The position numbers and the translations under genes were made by a program. A stretch of 64,000 bases of DNA. It comes from Sulfurimicrobium sp. GTDB taxonomy: Bacteria > Pseudomonadota > Gammaproteobacteria > Burkholderiales > Sulfuricellaceae. How positions within the stretch are numbered: position 1 is the stretch's first letter; every line of letters begins with the position of its first letter. The notes beneath the pieces are model-generated. The model searched no databases and was not told where the DNA came from. It saw only the letters and a program-made list of their open reading frames with translations. This document shows, one piece after another, positions 8,480-17,450 of the stretch. The DNA lies in contig JAUSBJ010000035.1 of the NCBI GenBank assembly GCA_030652035.1, forward strand, positions 1-64,000, in the 5' to 3' direction.

Positions 8480-9748
8480 TCAGGAAGACATTTCGTGGAG
8501 GATGTTCTTGATCCAGCTATGTGCATACACGCCTTCCAGTTCGGAAAGATCTGGAGACACGCCGCCCGAGTTGGGCACGGCGATCGTTTTGCCCTCGGCC
8601 ACCTTGTACACGGCTGAAACCGAAATGGCTTCCTTGTCGGTGACATAGCTGTAGCAGACATTGACGTGCGAGGGTGGAATCGGCTCCTTGCCATTCATGA
8701 GCTGAACCACGTTGAGCGCACACACTTTCGCCTGCGAGTTGGCAGCATAGCCCGATTTCGGCATGGCGCCGGCGCTGCAGGCATCGCCGATCACATGCAC
8801 ATTGGGCACCAGGGTGGATTCGAAAGTGACCTGGTTCACCGGGCACCATTTCTTGTCCTCGCCCACCACGCCCGCCATGTATGCTACCGCACCTGCCTTT
8901 TGTGGCGGCACGACGTTGATCACGGCACCTTTAACTTCTTCCACGCCGGTATCCACCGTCATGGCCTTGTGGTCCACCTTGGCAACCTTGTTACCTGCGT
9001 GAAACTCGATGATGCCCTGATAATGCTTTTCCCATGCTTTTCTGAATAGCGGCCCCTTGGAAATAATATCCGGATTGGCATCCAGAACAATCAGCTTGGA
9101 TTTGGGCTTATGGCTCTTGAGGTACCAGGCAATCTGGCTGATGCGCTCGTAAGGTCCGGGCGGGCAGCGGAAAGGGGTCACCGGCACCGACAATACGACC
9201 GTACCGCCATCCGCCATCTCCACCAGCTGCTTGCGCAGCCGCAGCGTCTGCTCGCCGGCCTTCCAGGCATGCGGCATGTACTTCGGCGTTTCAAGCGGAT
9301 CGTAGCCTTCCAGTTCATCGAAACGGAAGTCAATGCCGGGAGAAAGCACCAGCCGGTCGTAACTGATAGTTCCGGCGCCGACCCTGACCTGCTTTGCTGC
9401 CACATCGATGCCGGTCACTTCGTCATAAACCACCTGGATGCCATGCTTGGCCGCCAGCTTTTCGTAGGTGATCATGTTGTCCTTGAGATCGCGGCTGCCG
9501 CCAATCACCAGGTTGCTGAACGGACAGGAGACAAAAGTCTTGTTGCGCTCGATCATCACCACTTCGATGGAAGGATCGCTCATGCGGATGTATTTGGACA
9601 CAATGGTGCCGCCATAGCCGCCCCCCACCACCACTACGCGGCGCCCTTTCTTGGGCAGCACCTCGCCCGCGCGGGCGATGACGGAAAAAGGCGCCATGCT
9701 GAGGCCTGCGGCAACGCCGGCCATTTGAATAAAGTCTCTGCGATTCAT
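8480..9748 (-). CDS. fccB: Flavocytochrome c sulfide dehydrogenase, flavoprotein subunit
   Basis: A 422-aa FAD protein that oxidises sulfide (to polysulfide or sulfur) in the periplasm and passes electrons to the c-type cytochrome FccA. A twin-arginine signal (MNRRDFIQMAGVAAG) is at the N-terminus and a Rossmann FAD motif (VVVVGGGYGGTIVSKYI) follows at about 37-55. FVSCPFSN holds a Cys at the position that binds FAD covalently in characterised family members. Other conserved Cys lie in FRCPPGPYE and GDACSAGAMPKSGYAANSQA. It follows fccA after 10 bases and ends before a strong terminator, so fccA-fccB form one transcript. Confidence 0.93.
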   Translation of the reverse strand: MNRRDFIQMAGVAAGLSMAPFSVIARAGEVLPKKGRRVVVVGGGYGGTIVSKYIRMSDPSIEVVMIERNKTFVSCPFSNLVIGGSRDLKDNMITYEKLAAKHGIQVVYDEVTGIDVAAKQVRVGAGTISYDRLVLSPGIDFRFDELEGYDPLETPKYMPHAWKAGEQTLRLRKQLVEMADGGTVVLSVPVTPFRCPPGPYERISQIAWYLKSHKPKSKLIVLDANPDIISKGPLFRKAWEKHYQGIIEFHAGNKVAKVDHKAMTVDTGVEEVKGAVINVVPPQKAGAVAYMAGVVGEDKKWCPVNQVTFESTLVPNVHVIGDACSAGAMPKSGYAANSQAKVCALNVVQLMNGKEPIPPSHVNVCYSYVTDKEAISVSAVYKVAEGKTIAVPNSGGVSPDLSELEGVYAHSWIKNILHEMSS

Positions 9749-9758
9749 GGTCGGCTCC

Positions 9759-10346
9759 TTATTGCTGGCTGGCGTAAAAATGGATCACGGCTTCCACCTC
9801 TTCAGGCGTCAGCTTCCCTTCGCCCTCGACTTTTTCCTTCATTTTCTCCGGCATCGGACGCTTGCCTGAGCGGAATTCCCTCATACTGATCTGGAGATAT
9901 TCTTTCCATTGACCGGCCAGAATGCCGCTATCCTCGGAATCACGGCCGTTATCCATATGGCACTTCTTGCAGCGCTGCTCGTGAATCTGCTTGCCGATGG
10001 ACACCTTGGCTGCATCCACCTCCTGTTTCTCGCGCCCGAAGGGATGTTTGGCGAAGAAATCCACCATTATCTTGATTTCCTCATCTGAATAGGCTTTCGC
10101 CAGACGTCCCATGATGCTGGACGGACGCTCTCCGCTCTTGAACTTCTTCATGGTTTCCAGCAGATAGACTTCGGGCATGCCTGCAATGGTCGGCATGCTT
10201 GGTCCGGCGCTGCTTCCGTTGGTACCGTGACAACCGGCACAGGTATTCGACAGCATGGCCGCCTGGCTCGGACTTTCGGCCCATGCCGGCACATGAATCA
10301 TGAAACAGCCCCCAATAATGGCGGCACCTATCCCCATAAGCTTCAT
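9759..10346 (-). CDS. fccA: Flavocytochrome c sulfide dehydrogenase, dihaem cytochrome subunit
   Basis: A 195-aa periplasmic dihaem cytochrome c. A signal peptide (about 1-23) is followed by two class I cytochrome domains with haem sites CAGCH (about residue 36) and CKKCH (about 125). Candidate Met ligands lie in GPSMPTIAGMP and GKRPMPEKM. Two haems match the Allochromatium-type FccA. It accepts electrons from FccB and passes them to soluble cytochromes. It is the first gene of the fccAB transcript, and an FNR/DNR-type box lies 83-96 bases upstream of its ATG. Confidence 0.9.
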   Translation of the reverse strand: MKLMGIGAAIIGGCFMIHVPAWAESPSQAAMLSNTCAGCHGTNGSSAGPSMPTIAGMPEVYLLETMKKFKSGERPSSIMGRLAKAYSDEEIKIMVDFFAKHPFGREKQEVDAAKVSIGKQIHEQRCKKCHMDNGRDSEDSGILAGQWKEYLQISMREFRSGKRPMPEKMKEKVEGEGKLTPEEVEAVIHFYASQQ

Positions 10347-10402
10347 ATCTCCTCCTTATAATTTGACGGCTAGTGGACGATGAAACTCCCTGCAAACGCA
10401 AG

Positions 10403-10442
10403 AATGTAGCCAAGACAGAAAGTAAACATTGATGTAGATCAA
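10403..10442 (-). promoter_or_regulatory. FNR/DNR-type promoter of fccAB
   Basis: TTGATGTAGATCAA (10429-10442) is a perfect TTGAT-N4-ATCAA box. Reading leftward, a -10-like TACATT (10408-10403) lies with its centre 30 bases from the box centre. That places the box near -40, as expected for class II activation by an FNR/DNR-family regulator. The start codon of fccA is at 10346. The rest of the gap to the next gene (10443-10635) shows nothing else I can support. Confidence 0.72.
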
Positions 10443-10635
10443 TTTATTTGTGAGTGCTTGATTCTATTTTCAAAAATTCAACTATCGCATTGAAAACAAA
10501 CATTGTTTTTTAAAACACATGGTAAGGAACAAGCAGATCAGAAGCGGGAGACGACGATTGATTCTGAACGGAAGCTAAAAAACAGCCTAAATAAAAACTT
10601 CAAGCCAGACTCACGGACTGGTAGAGCCCATTTGT

Positions 10636-11544
10636 TTAAGGTAGCCTGCCGTCCAGACGCCAGACACACACCCGGTTGCGGCCATTGGCCTTGGCAGACA
10701 GCAGGGCGTGATCTGCCTGCTCGATGGTGCTCGCGACATTTTCATCCAGGCTCATCATTGCCAGACCAAACGAGGCACTGACATGGATCACCCCCTTGTC
10801 CTTGATCTCGATCGGAAGTGCCGCCAGTTCACTGCGCAGGCGTTCCATCAGGACTAGTGCATCCTCTAGCACAGACCCGGGAAGGCACAACAGGAACTCC
10901 TCGCCGCCATAGCGAAAAATCGCGTCGTATTTGCGTAGCTTGTCGTTGAGAAGCTGGGTGGTTGCCCGTAATACCTGATCCCCGACAGGGTGGCCGTAGG
11001 TGTCATTGATGCGTTTGAAGTCATCCAGATCCACCATGCATACGCAGCAAGGCTGGCCGCCGCGCACCATGCGGTCATGCTCTTCCTCGAGCTTGTGCTG
11101 CATACCGCTACGGTTCCACACGCCGGTCAGGTGATCCACCACGCAAATCTGGTTAATGATATGACCTTGCAGCTTGCCCACCTCAAATTTGAACTGCAGC
11201 GCCGTATCCATGAACTGATTGTATTCGTCCGTTGAAATCACCTGTCCGTCCTGGCTCTTGCACAAAAGTGCCCGGGCATTGTCATGCACCGCTTGATGCA
11301 GCGTGCCGATGCTCTCGAAACACGCTCTCTCCCGCAATTCGGGATGAGGCTGGCCGTAATACCACAGCCCGAACTGGCAATGGCAGTGGGCGTCAGGCAA
11401 GACATCTTCCTCACCAGGCGGACTGTTGCAGACCAGTGAACGGTGCAGGCTCTTGAGCCAGGTGGTGTGTTTGTGGATACCCGCGTCAAGTTCGCGCAAT
11501 GCACTTAAAAGATCGGAGGTATTGGCAGGTAAGGAATTCTGCAT
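10636..11544 (-). CDS. Diguanylate cyclase with N-terminal zinc-sensing CZB domain (DgcZ-like)
   Basis: A 302-aa cytoplasmic protein. The N-terminal 120 residues form a chemoreceptor zinc-binding (CZB) domain: HKHTTW with H24/H26, the CxFGLWYYG signature with C56, and H83-x3-H87. The C-terminal GGDEF domain (about 140-300) has an intact YGGEEF active site and the DLDDFKRINDTYGHPVGD nucleotide-binding block, so it should make cyclic di-GMP. In E. coli DgcZ zinc binding to CZB inhibits the cyclase; the same is inferred here. No degenerate I-site was checked. It stands alone between fccA and the alcohol dehydrogenase. Confidence 0.9.
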   Translation of the reverse strand: MQNSLPANTSDLLSALRELDAGIHKHTTWLKSLHRSLVCNSPPGEEDVLPDAHCHCQFGLWYYGQPHPELRERACFESIGTLHQAVHDNARALLCKSQDGQVISTDEYNQFMDTALQFKFEVGKLQGHIINQICVVDHLTGVWNRSGMQHKLEEEHDRMVRGGQPCCVCMVDLDDFKRINDTYGHPVGDQVLRATTQLLNDKLRKYDAIFRYGGEEFLLCLPGSVLEDALVLMERLRSELAALPIEIKDKGVIHVSASFGLAMMSLDENVASTIEQADHALLSAKANGRNRVCVWRLDGRLP

Positions 11545-11577
11545 CGGGGGATCCTACCGGGCGAACGAAGGACTCGA

Positions 11578-12765
11578 TTATAGGCGTGTGTTCAGGATAT
11601 TGCCTACCTCGTCATCGGACAAAACGATGGGGTTGGTTTTCATGCTGCTGCCGCGGCAGTGGGCGATCACATGCGGCAAATCGGCTGCTGTCACACCAAA
11701 CTCGCCGAGGCGCGGCAAGCGCATGCGCCGTGTCCATTCCTCAAGGGCTTGCAGCAAGGCGCCGCGTGCCTCCACCTCACTCATGTGCTTCATGCCTCGC
11801 AACAGGCGGCCGGCACGGGCATATTTCGCCAGCGCCGGATTGGCCAGGTCACGTGCCTCCATGACCTCGATATTCACCCGCGTGGCCGCTTCCAGCAGGG
11901 TGCCGCAGACCACGCCGTGGGGGATGGGAAAGAACGCGCCCAGGGGAGCGGCCAGGCCATGCACCGAACCCAGCCCCACCTGGGCCAGGGTAATACCCGA
12001 AAGCAGCGCTGCATAAGCCATTTTCTCCCTGCCCATGGCAGCGCCCGGTCCACCCTCGTACCATGCCAGCAAACCATCCCGCACCGCTTCCATGCCCGAC
12101 CAGGCAAGCGCATCGGTGAACGGGTTGGCCTTGCTGGAAACGAAGGACTCCAGCAACTGGGTGAAGGCATCCATGCCGTTGGCCGCAATCAGGTGGGACG
12201 GGCAGGTGGCGAGCAGGTCCGGATCGATCACGGCATACTCCGGCACCAGTTGCTCGTCGCGGAAGGATTTCTTGAAGCCGTCCGGGCCATGCATCGAGAG
12301 TACCGCGTTCTTGGTTGCCTCGGAGCCCGTGCCCGCCGTGGTGGGCACCGCGATGAAGGGCGTGGATGGACCATGATAAGGCAGCTCCGGCCCCACGCCT
12401 TCAAGATGATCCATCACCGAATTGCCCGGCCCGAGCAGGCCGGCAATCGCCTTGGCTGCGTCCAGCACGCTGCCGCCGCCAATGCCCAGCACCACGTCAA
12501 ACTTGCCTCCGCGCAACGCGGCAACCGCCTCGTCCACCAACTGGGGAGAGGGCTCGCCGTTGACCTTGAAAATTTCCCAGGCGAATCCCTGTTCCTGCAG
12601 CGCACCACTCAGCGCAGTCCACTGGGGCATGGCGCAAAAGGAAGCGCCGCCTGTCACCAGCAGCACCCGCTTTCCATACCTGGCCAACAGAGCGGGCAGT
12701 TTCTTGATGCTGCCGACCCCGAACTCGATACGCGGCAGGCAGGCGACGGAAAATATTTCAGACAT
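11578..12765 (-). CDS. Iron-containing alcohol dehydrogenase
   Basis: A 395-aa group III (Fe-type) NAD(P)-dependent dehydrogenase. Visible motifs are GIGGGSVLDAAKA for dinucleotide binding, PTTAGTGSEATKNAV, and the metal-ligand region NGMDAFTQLLES with HGLAAPLGAFFPIPHGVVCG. The substrate is probably a short alcohol or aldehyde but cannot be fixed from sequence. Starts at ATG 12765, about 30 bases downstream of the leftward ABC permease gene, so it may be co-transcribed with the exporter genes to its right. Confidence 0.9.
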   Translation of the reverse strand: MSEIFSVACLPRIEFGVGSIKKLPALLARYGKRVLLVTGGASFCAMPQWTALSGALQEQGFAWEIFKVNGEPSPQLVDEAVAALRGGKFDVVLGIGGGSVLDAAKAIAGLLGPGNSVMDHLEGVGPELPYHGPSTPFIAVPTTAGTGSEATKNAVLSMHGPDGFKKSFRDEQLVPEYAVIDPDLLATCPSHLIAANGMDAFTQLLESFVSSKANPFTDALAWSGMEAVRDGLLAWYEGGPGAAMGREKMAYAALLSGITLAQVGLGSVHGLAAPLGAFFPIPHGVVCGTLLEAATRVNIEVMEARDLANPALAKYARAGRLLRGMKHMSEVEARGALLQALEEWTRRMRLPRLGEFGVTAADLPHVIAHCRGSSMKTNPIVLSDDEVGNILNTRL

Positions 12766-12795
12766 TCAGACTCCTAAATTTGGCAAATATGTCAT

Positions 12796-13998
12796 TTATT
12801 CAGAACGCAGCGCTTCCACCGGGTCCAGCATGGCGGCACGACGCGCCGGCAGTACGCCTGCCAGAAGGCCGATGCTCACAGCGACGCCTTCGGCCAGCAG
12901 GGCATATGACCAGGGCGTATGCACCGGCAAGGCTGAGAAGGTCGCATGCAGCAATTGTGCCAATCCAACGCCCAAGGCCAGCCCTGCCGCGCCACCCAGG
13001 GCGGCCAACAAGGCGGCTTCACCCAGAAAAAGCGCCAGGATCTGGCTGCGTCTGGCACCCAGCGAGCGCAGCAGGCCGATTTCGCTGGTACGCTCGGTCA
13101 CAGCCATGGTCATGATGGTCAGAATCCCGACGCCGCCCACCAGCAGGGAAATCCCGCCAAGGGCGCCCACGGCAAAGGTCAGCACGCCCAGCACCGAGCC
13201 CATGACTTCGAGCATTTTCTGCTGCGGTGTGATGGTGAAATCCTCGCGCCCATGGCGCGCCAGCAGCACTTTTTTAAGCCCCTCGACCACCGTTTCCAGC
13301 GGGGCGTTGCTGCGATAGGTGACGTGAATCTCCATCAGGCCGGCACGGTTGAACAGTTCAAGTGCGCGGGAAACGGGAATATACACCGTATCGTCGAGGT
13401 CGAAGCCCAGCACCTGGCCCTTGGCTTCCATCACGCCGATCACTCGATAACGCTCGCTACCGATGCGGATGCGGCTGCCAAGGGGATTTACCGTGCCGAA
13501 CAACTCCTGTTTCACCTTCGCGCCCAACACCACGAAAGCGCGTGCCGCACGCGGATCGTCGGGCGGGAGAAATTTTCCGGTCTGCACTTTCATGCGAAAA
13601 GTTTCCGCCATTTCGTGCCCCACCCCGGACACCATCACGCGCCGCGACTTGCCATTCGCTTCCACGTCGGCATTACCCGAGGTGCTGGGGTCCACAAATT
13701 CGACATACGGGACGCGCCTTAGCGCCTCCGCATCCTCGATGCTGAGGGGGCGCACCGAGTTGATGACGCTGGCAGAAGGCCCACCTCGGGTGGAAGACTT
13801 GCCCGGCGCGATGCCGATGAGATTGGTACCGAACTGGGTGAATTCGGAAAGCACAAACTGGTGAATGCCTTCCCCTATGGAAGTCAGCAGAATGACGGCC
13901 GCAATGCCGACAGCAATCCCAAGCGCGGTGAGAAAACTGCGCATGCGGTGCGCGATGATGGAGCTCGCGGTAAAGGGCAGGAAATCGCGGATCAGCAT
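12796..13998 (-). CDS. MacB-like ABC transporter permease (FtsX family), first copy
   Basis: A 400-aa permease with the MacB/FtsX plan: one N-terminal membrane helix (FLTALGIAVGIAAVILLTSI), a large periplasmic MacB_PCD domain (about 55-270), and three C-terminal helices (about 275-395). It would pair with the ATPase at 15502-16182 to drive a mechanotransmission-type exporter. ATG 13998 is preferred over an upstream GTG at 14016 because it fits the family N-terminus. It is separated from the second permease by a 300-base gap holding inverted repeats, so it may be a later duplication. Confidence 0.88.
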   Translation of the reverse strand: MLIRDFLPFTASSIIAHRMRSFLTALGIAVGIAAVILLTSIGEGIHQFVLSEFTQFGTNLIGIAPGKSSTRGGPSASVINSVRPLSIEDAEALRRVPYVEFVDPSTSGNADVEANGKSRRVMVSGVGHEMAETFRMKVQTGKFLPPDDPRAARAFVVLGAKVKQELFGTVNPLGSRIRIGSERYRVIGVMEAKGQVLGFDLDDTVYIPVSRALELFNRAGLMEIHVTYRSNAPLETVVEGLKKVLLARHGREDFTITPQQKMLEVMGSVLGVLTFAVGALGGISLLVGGVGILTIMTMAVTERTSEIGLLRSLGARRSQILALFLGEAALLAALGGAAGLALGVGLAQLLHATFSALPVHTPWSYALLAEGVAVSIGLLAGVLPARRAAMLDPVEALRSE

Positions 13999-14090
13999 GG
14001 CGAATCCAAAAACCACTTCATAACCACGGGGATCACGGGGAAAACTGGGTGCTTCATGGCATTGGCGTTGTTCATCCTGAAAATCTCATT

Positions 14091-14232
14091 TCACCGCAAA
14101 GGACGCGGAGGCTCGCAAAGAAAAACAAGACGTGAATGAATTTGAATGGCTCACCCAACAGATATGCCGCACACGCTGCCCAAGCGACTGAATTCCTTCG
14201 CGCTCCTTTGCGCCCTTTGCGGTTAAAGTTTT
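14091..14232. repeat. Inverted repeat element of the ACCGCAAAGGACGC type, copy 1
   Basis: The gap between the two permease genes contains a left arm at 14091-14120 (starting TCACCGCAAAGGACGCGG) and a partly complementary right arm at 14195-14228 (ending CCCTTTGCGGTTAAA), about 75 bases apart. A closely related but tighter hairpin lies at 62309-62385. The two loci suggest a dispersed intergenic repeat. No ORF is supported in this gap (13999-14299). Confidence 0.65.
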
Positions 14233-14299
14233 ATTAGGGTTCATGCGATTTTTCATACCCTGAACTCCCCGTGTGCCCCGTGCTTAGATTCTTTTGACC

Positions 14300-15505
14300 T
14301 CAATGCCGCGCCAGCGATTCGATCGGGTCCAGCCTGGACGCACGCCGCGCCGGCGCCACGCTGAACAGGATGCCGGTCACAAGCGCGGTGCCGAATGCAG
14401 CGGCCACCGCCCACCAGGGCGGAACGCTTGGAAGCACCGGATAAATCCGACCGATGACGAAGCTTCCCGAGAACCCCAGCACCAGGCCCGCCAGCGCCCC
14501 GGCAAAGGACAGCACCGCTGCCTCGGCAAAAAACAGCATGCGAATCTGTGCCGGTGCGGCGCCGATGGCCTTCAGCAGCCCAATCTCCTGCCGGCGCTGC
14601 GACACTGCGATCAGCATCACGTTCATGATCAGAATCCCGGCCACCGACAGGCTGATCGCCGCGATGCCCGCGACCGCCAGGGTCAGGGCGCGAAGAATGC
14701 GGTCGAAGGTCGCCAGGATCGCGTCCTGGGTGACCACGGTCACATCCTTTTCGCCGTCATGGCGCTGCGCCAGGATATCCAGGGCATCCTGCTTGGCGTG
14801 CTCGATGCTTTCGCGGCCACGCGCCTCGATCAGGATGCGAAATAGCGATGAAGTATTGAACAGCATTTGCGCCGAAGCCACCGGCACGATCACCAGTTCG
14901 TCGGTATCGAAGCCCATGGACTGACCCTGCGCAGCCAGCACGCCGATCACGCGGAAACGCCGGTCGCCGATGCGCAGCCACTCGCCGACCGCGGGCTGGT
15001 TGCCGAACAATTCCCGCCTGACCTTGTCGCCCAGCACGCAAACCGGCAAGGCCTGGCGCGGATCGCCGCCGGGCAGGAATTGTCCCTGGCCCATGCTCAT
15101 CTTGCGGATCTCCAGCATTTCCGCCGTCGATCCCAGCACCGGCGTTTCGCGGCTGCGCTTGTGCGTCGACACCAGCGCCGCCCCCACCGTCAGCGGGGCG
15201 ATGCGGCGGATGGCGCGGCTGCGGGTGAGCGTCAATGCGTCATCGAGAGTGAGGTCGCGCGGCGTCTCGCCCAGCAGCATGCCGGGGTTGCCGGTGGTTT
15301 CGGAACGCCCTGGAAAGACAATGAGCAAATGCGTGCCAAGGGACGAGAACTGTCCCGCCACATAACGCCTGGCGCCCTCTCCCAGCGAAGTGAGCACCAC
15401 CACCGATGCCACGCCGATGGCCATGGCCGCGACCATCAGCAAGGTGCGGGTGCGGGCGCCGGCCAGGCTGAAGGAAGCAAAACGCAATACATCGGCGGTA
15501 TTCAA
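14300..15505 (-). CDS. MacB-like ABC transporter permease (FtsX family), second copy
   Basis: A 401-aa paralogue of the permease at 12796-13998, with the same layout: N-terminal helix (LLMVAAMAIGVASVVVLTSLGEGA), a periplasmic MacB_PCD domain, and three C-terminal helices with the conserved RRQEIGLLKAIGA loop. Its start overlaps the stop of the ATPase gene by 4 bases, so ATPase and this permease are tightly coupled. Two distinct permeases beside one ATPase suggest either a heterodimeric membrane unit or two alternative exporters sharing one motor. Confidence 0.9.
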   Translation of the reverse strand: MNTADVLRFASFSLAGARTRTLLMVAAMAIGVASVVVLTSLGEGARRYVAGQFSSLGTHLLIVFPGRSETTGNPGMLLGETPRDLTLDDALTLTRSRAIRRIAPLTVGAALVSTHKRSRETPVLGSTAEMLEIRKMSMGQGQFLPGGDPRQALPVCVLGDKVRRELFGNQPAVGEWLRIGDRRFRVIGVLAAQGQSMGFDTDELVIVPVASAQMLFNTSSLFRILIEARGRESIEHAKQDALDILAQRHDGEKDVTVVTQDAILATFDRILRALTLAVAGIAAISLSVAGILIMNVMLIAVSQRRQEIGLLKAIGAAPAQIRMLFFAEAAVLSFAGALAGLVLGFSGSFVIGRIYPVLPSVPPWWAVAAAFGTALVTGILFSVAPARRASRLDPIESLARH

Positions 15506-16182
15506 GAGGAGGCCCGCTCATCCGCAACGATGCGGCCATCGACCATGCGCAGTTTGCGTGAGGCGCGGTTGCCGATTTCCGGATCGTGGGTCACCAGCAG
15601 CAAGGTCACGCCACTCGCCGCCAGTCCTTCCAGGATATTCATCACCTCCTGCCCGGTGGCGCGATCAAGATTGCCGGTGGGTTCATCCGCCAGGATCACG
15701 GCGGGTTCCATCACCGTGGCGCGGGCAATCGCCACGCGCTGGCGCTGGCCGCCCGAAAGCTGGTCCGGCCGATGCGTTTCCCGGCCTGCCAGGCCGAAAT
15801 CTCGAATCAACTGAGCCACGCGGGTTTTGCGCTGCTCTGCCGGCACCCCGGCCAGCAGCAGCGGCAACTCGATGTTCGCAGCCGCAGAGAGGCGCGGGAT
15901 GAGGTGAAAAAACTGGAACACGAAGCCGATCTTGTCGCGCCTTACCCGTGCCTGCTCTTCGTCGGACAGGCCCGTCACATCGCCCCCGTCAAGCCGGTAA
16001 ATGCCCGCGCTGGGGCGGTCCAGCAGACCGATCAGGTTGAGCAGGGTGGATTTCCCCGAGCCGGACGGCCCCATGATGGAGAGGTATTCGCCGGCACCGA
16101 TGGACAGGTCGATATCGCGCAGCGCATGGACCGCCTGATCGCCCACCTGGAATACGCGCTGGATGCCATCGAGCCGGATCAT
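15502..16182 (-). CDS. ABC transporter ATP-binding protein (LolD/MacB type)
   Basis: A 226-aa ATPase with Walker A GPSGSGKST (about residue 39), Q-loop FVFQFFHLIP, signature LSGGQRQR and Walker B VILADEPTGNLD, followed by the H-loop VTHDPEI. The sequence is of the LolD/MacB/FtsE group that powers FtsX-like permeases rather than substrate-pore transporters. It overlaps by 4 bases both the adaptor gene upstream and the permease gene downstream, giving a coupled adaptor-ATPase-permease operon. The transported substrate is unknown. Confidence 0.94.
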   Translation of the reverse strand: MIRLDGIQRVFQVGDQAVHALRDIDLSIGAGEYLSIMGPSGSGKSTLLNLIGLLDRPSAGIYRLDGGDVTGLSDEEQARVRRDKIGFVFQFFHLIPRLSAAANIELPLLLAGVPAEQRKTRVAQLIRDFGLAGRETHRPDQLSGGQRQRVAIARATVMEPAVILADEPTGNLDRATGQEVMNILEGLAASGVTLLLVTHDPEIGNRASRKLRMVDGRIVADERASS

Positions 16183-17360
16183 GGCGCAGAGTGTTTTGCG
16201 CCAGCCGTTTCCACGCTCACGCGCGCGCCCGCCTTGACGCCTTCACGATCCAGGGAGGTAATGATTTTCTCCCCCTCGGCAAGGCCCCCGGTCACTTCGC
16301 TGTACTCCCAGTTGGAGAGCCCGAGTTTGAGCTGACGTGACTCCGCCACGCCCTCGCGGATGACCAGCACACGGTTGCCCTCCAGCAAAGCTGCCGTGGG
16401 AATGCGCAGCACATCGGGGCGGCTGGTATAGATGATTTCCACATCGGCGCTGTACCCCACCAGCAAGGCCTTGACCGCGGCGGGGTCGTCGAACTGGACT
16501 TCCACTTCCACCGTACGCGCCTGTTTTTCCAGATCCAGCACATATGGCGCAATGCGCCGCACCTTGCCGGCGAAATGGCGCCCGCTCATCGCGTCCAGGG
16601 TGATGCGGCCCACCAGGTCTAGCTTGACGTTGGGCGCATCCACCTCATCGATGGGCGCGCTGACATAGAGACAGGAATCATCGATCAGGTCGATGGCCGG
16701 TGGGGTGGGAATGCCGGGCGGCGAAGGGGTCGTGAATTCACCCAGTTCACCGGTCACCTCTGCCACGATGCCGGCAAAAGGCGCGCGTAGGCGGGTCCGG
16801 TCCAGGCCGGCCTGGGCGACGGCGATGCGTTCCCGCGCCTGCCCGGCATCCGCGCGCGCGGCTTCACAGGCGGCACGGCGCGCCGCAGATTCGGACAGGG
16901 CCTGATCCAGACGCGCGTCGGAAACGAAACCGCGTGCCTTGAGTTGGCGTGTGCGCTCCGCTTCGCGCTCGAACTGCGCGGCCACGGTGCAAGCTTGCTG
17001 CGTTCCCGCCTGTGCGGATTTAAGTTGCTGCTGCGTCAGTTTCTTTTGTGCCGACAGATCTTCGTTCCACAATTCCAGCAGCACCTGTCCGGCATCGACG
17101 CGCTCGCCCTCATGCACCAACAAACGCGCAATCTGCCCGCCAGAGGATGGCGCAAGGCGGGCTCGGCGGCAGGCTTTCACGGTGCCGGCGCGAGTATTGG
17201 CGACGGTCGCCTCGACCACGCCACGCTCCACCGGCGAAATTGTCACGGCGATAGCCTGCGGACGCGTCAAGTACCAGCCAGCCGAAGCCAGCAAAGCAAG
17301 CAGCGCGATGACCAGCACGATGCGGAAAGGGAATGCACGGGATTTAAGCGGGGAATGCAT
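16179..17360 (-). CDS. MacA/HlyD-like periplasmic adaptor of the ABC exporter
   Basis: A 393-aa membrane-fusion protein. A single N-terminal helix (IVLVIALLALLASAGWYL) anchors it in the inner membrane. The lipoyl-like half motifs, a coiled-coil hairpin (about 100-185, rich in Ala/Glu/Arg) and a beta-barrel domain follow. It would bridge the MacB-like permeases to an outer membrane channel; none is adjacent, but a TolC-type gene lies at 24492-25763. ATG 17360 was chosen over an upstream in-frame start at 17411, which would add a non-family extension. Neither has a clear ribosome-binding site. Confidence 0.88.
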   Translation of the reverse strand: MHSPLKSRAFPFRIVLVIALLALLASAGWYLTRPQAIAVTISPVERGVVEATVANTRAGTVKACRRARLAPSSGGQIARLLVHEGERVDAGQVLLELWNEDLSAQKKLTQQQLKSAQAGTQQACTVAAQFEREAERTRQLKARGFVSDARLDQALSESAARRAACEAARADAGQARERIAVAQAGLDRTRLRAPFAGIVAEVTGELGEFTTPSPPGIPTPPAIDLIDDSCLYVSAPIDEVDAPNVKLDLVGRITLDAMSGRHFAGKVRRIAPYVLDLEKQARTVEVEVQFDDPAAVKALLVGYSADVEIIYTSRPDVLRIPTAALLEGNRVLVIREGVAESRQLKLGLSNWEYSEVTGGLAEGEKIITSLDREGVKAGARVSVETAGAKHSAP

Positions 17361-17450
17361 ATTTAGCAAAATACCCCAACAATCAGGCAGTAACAAGACA
17401 AAGCGGGGCAATAGCCCCGCCCTGTGTTCAACGAACCGGCAAGCCCGCGC

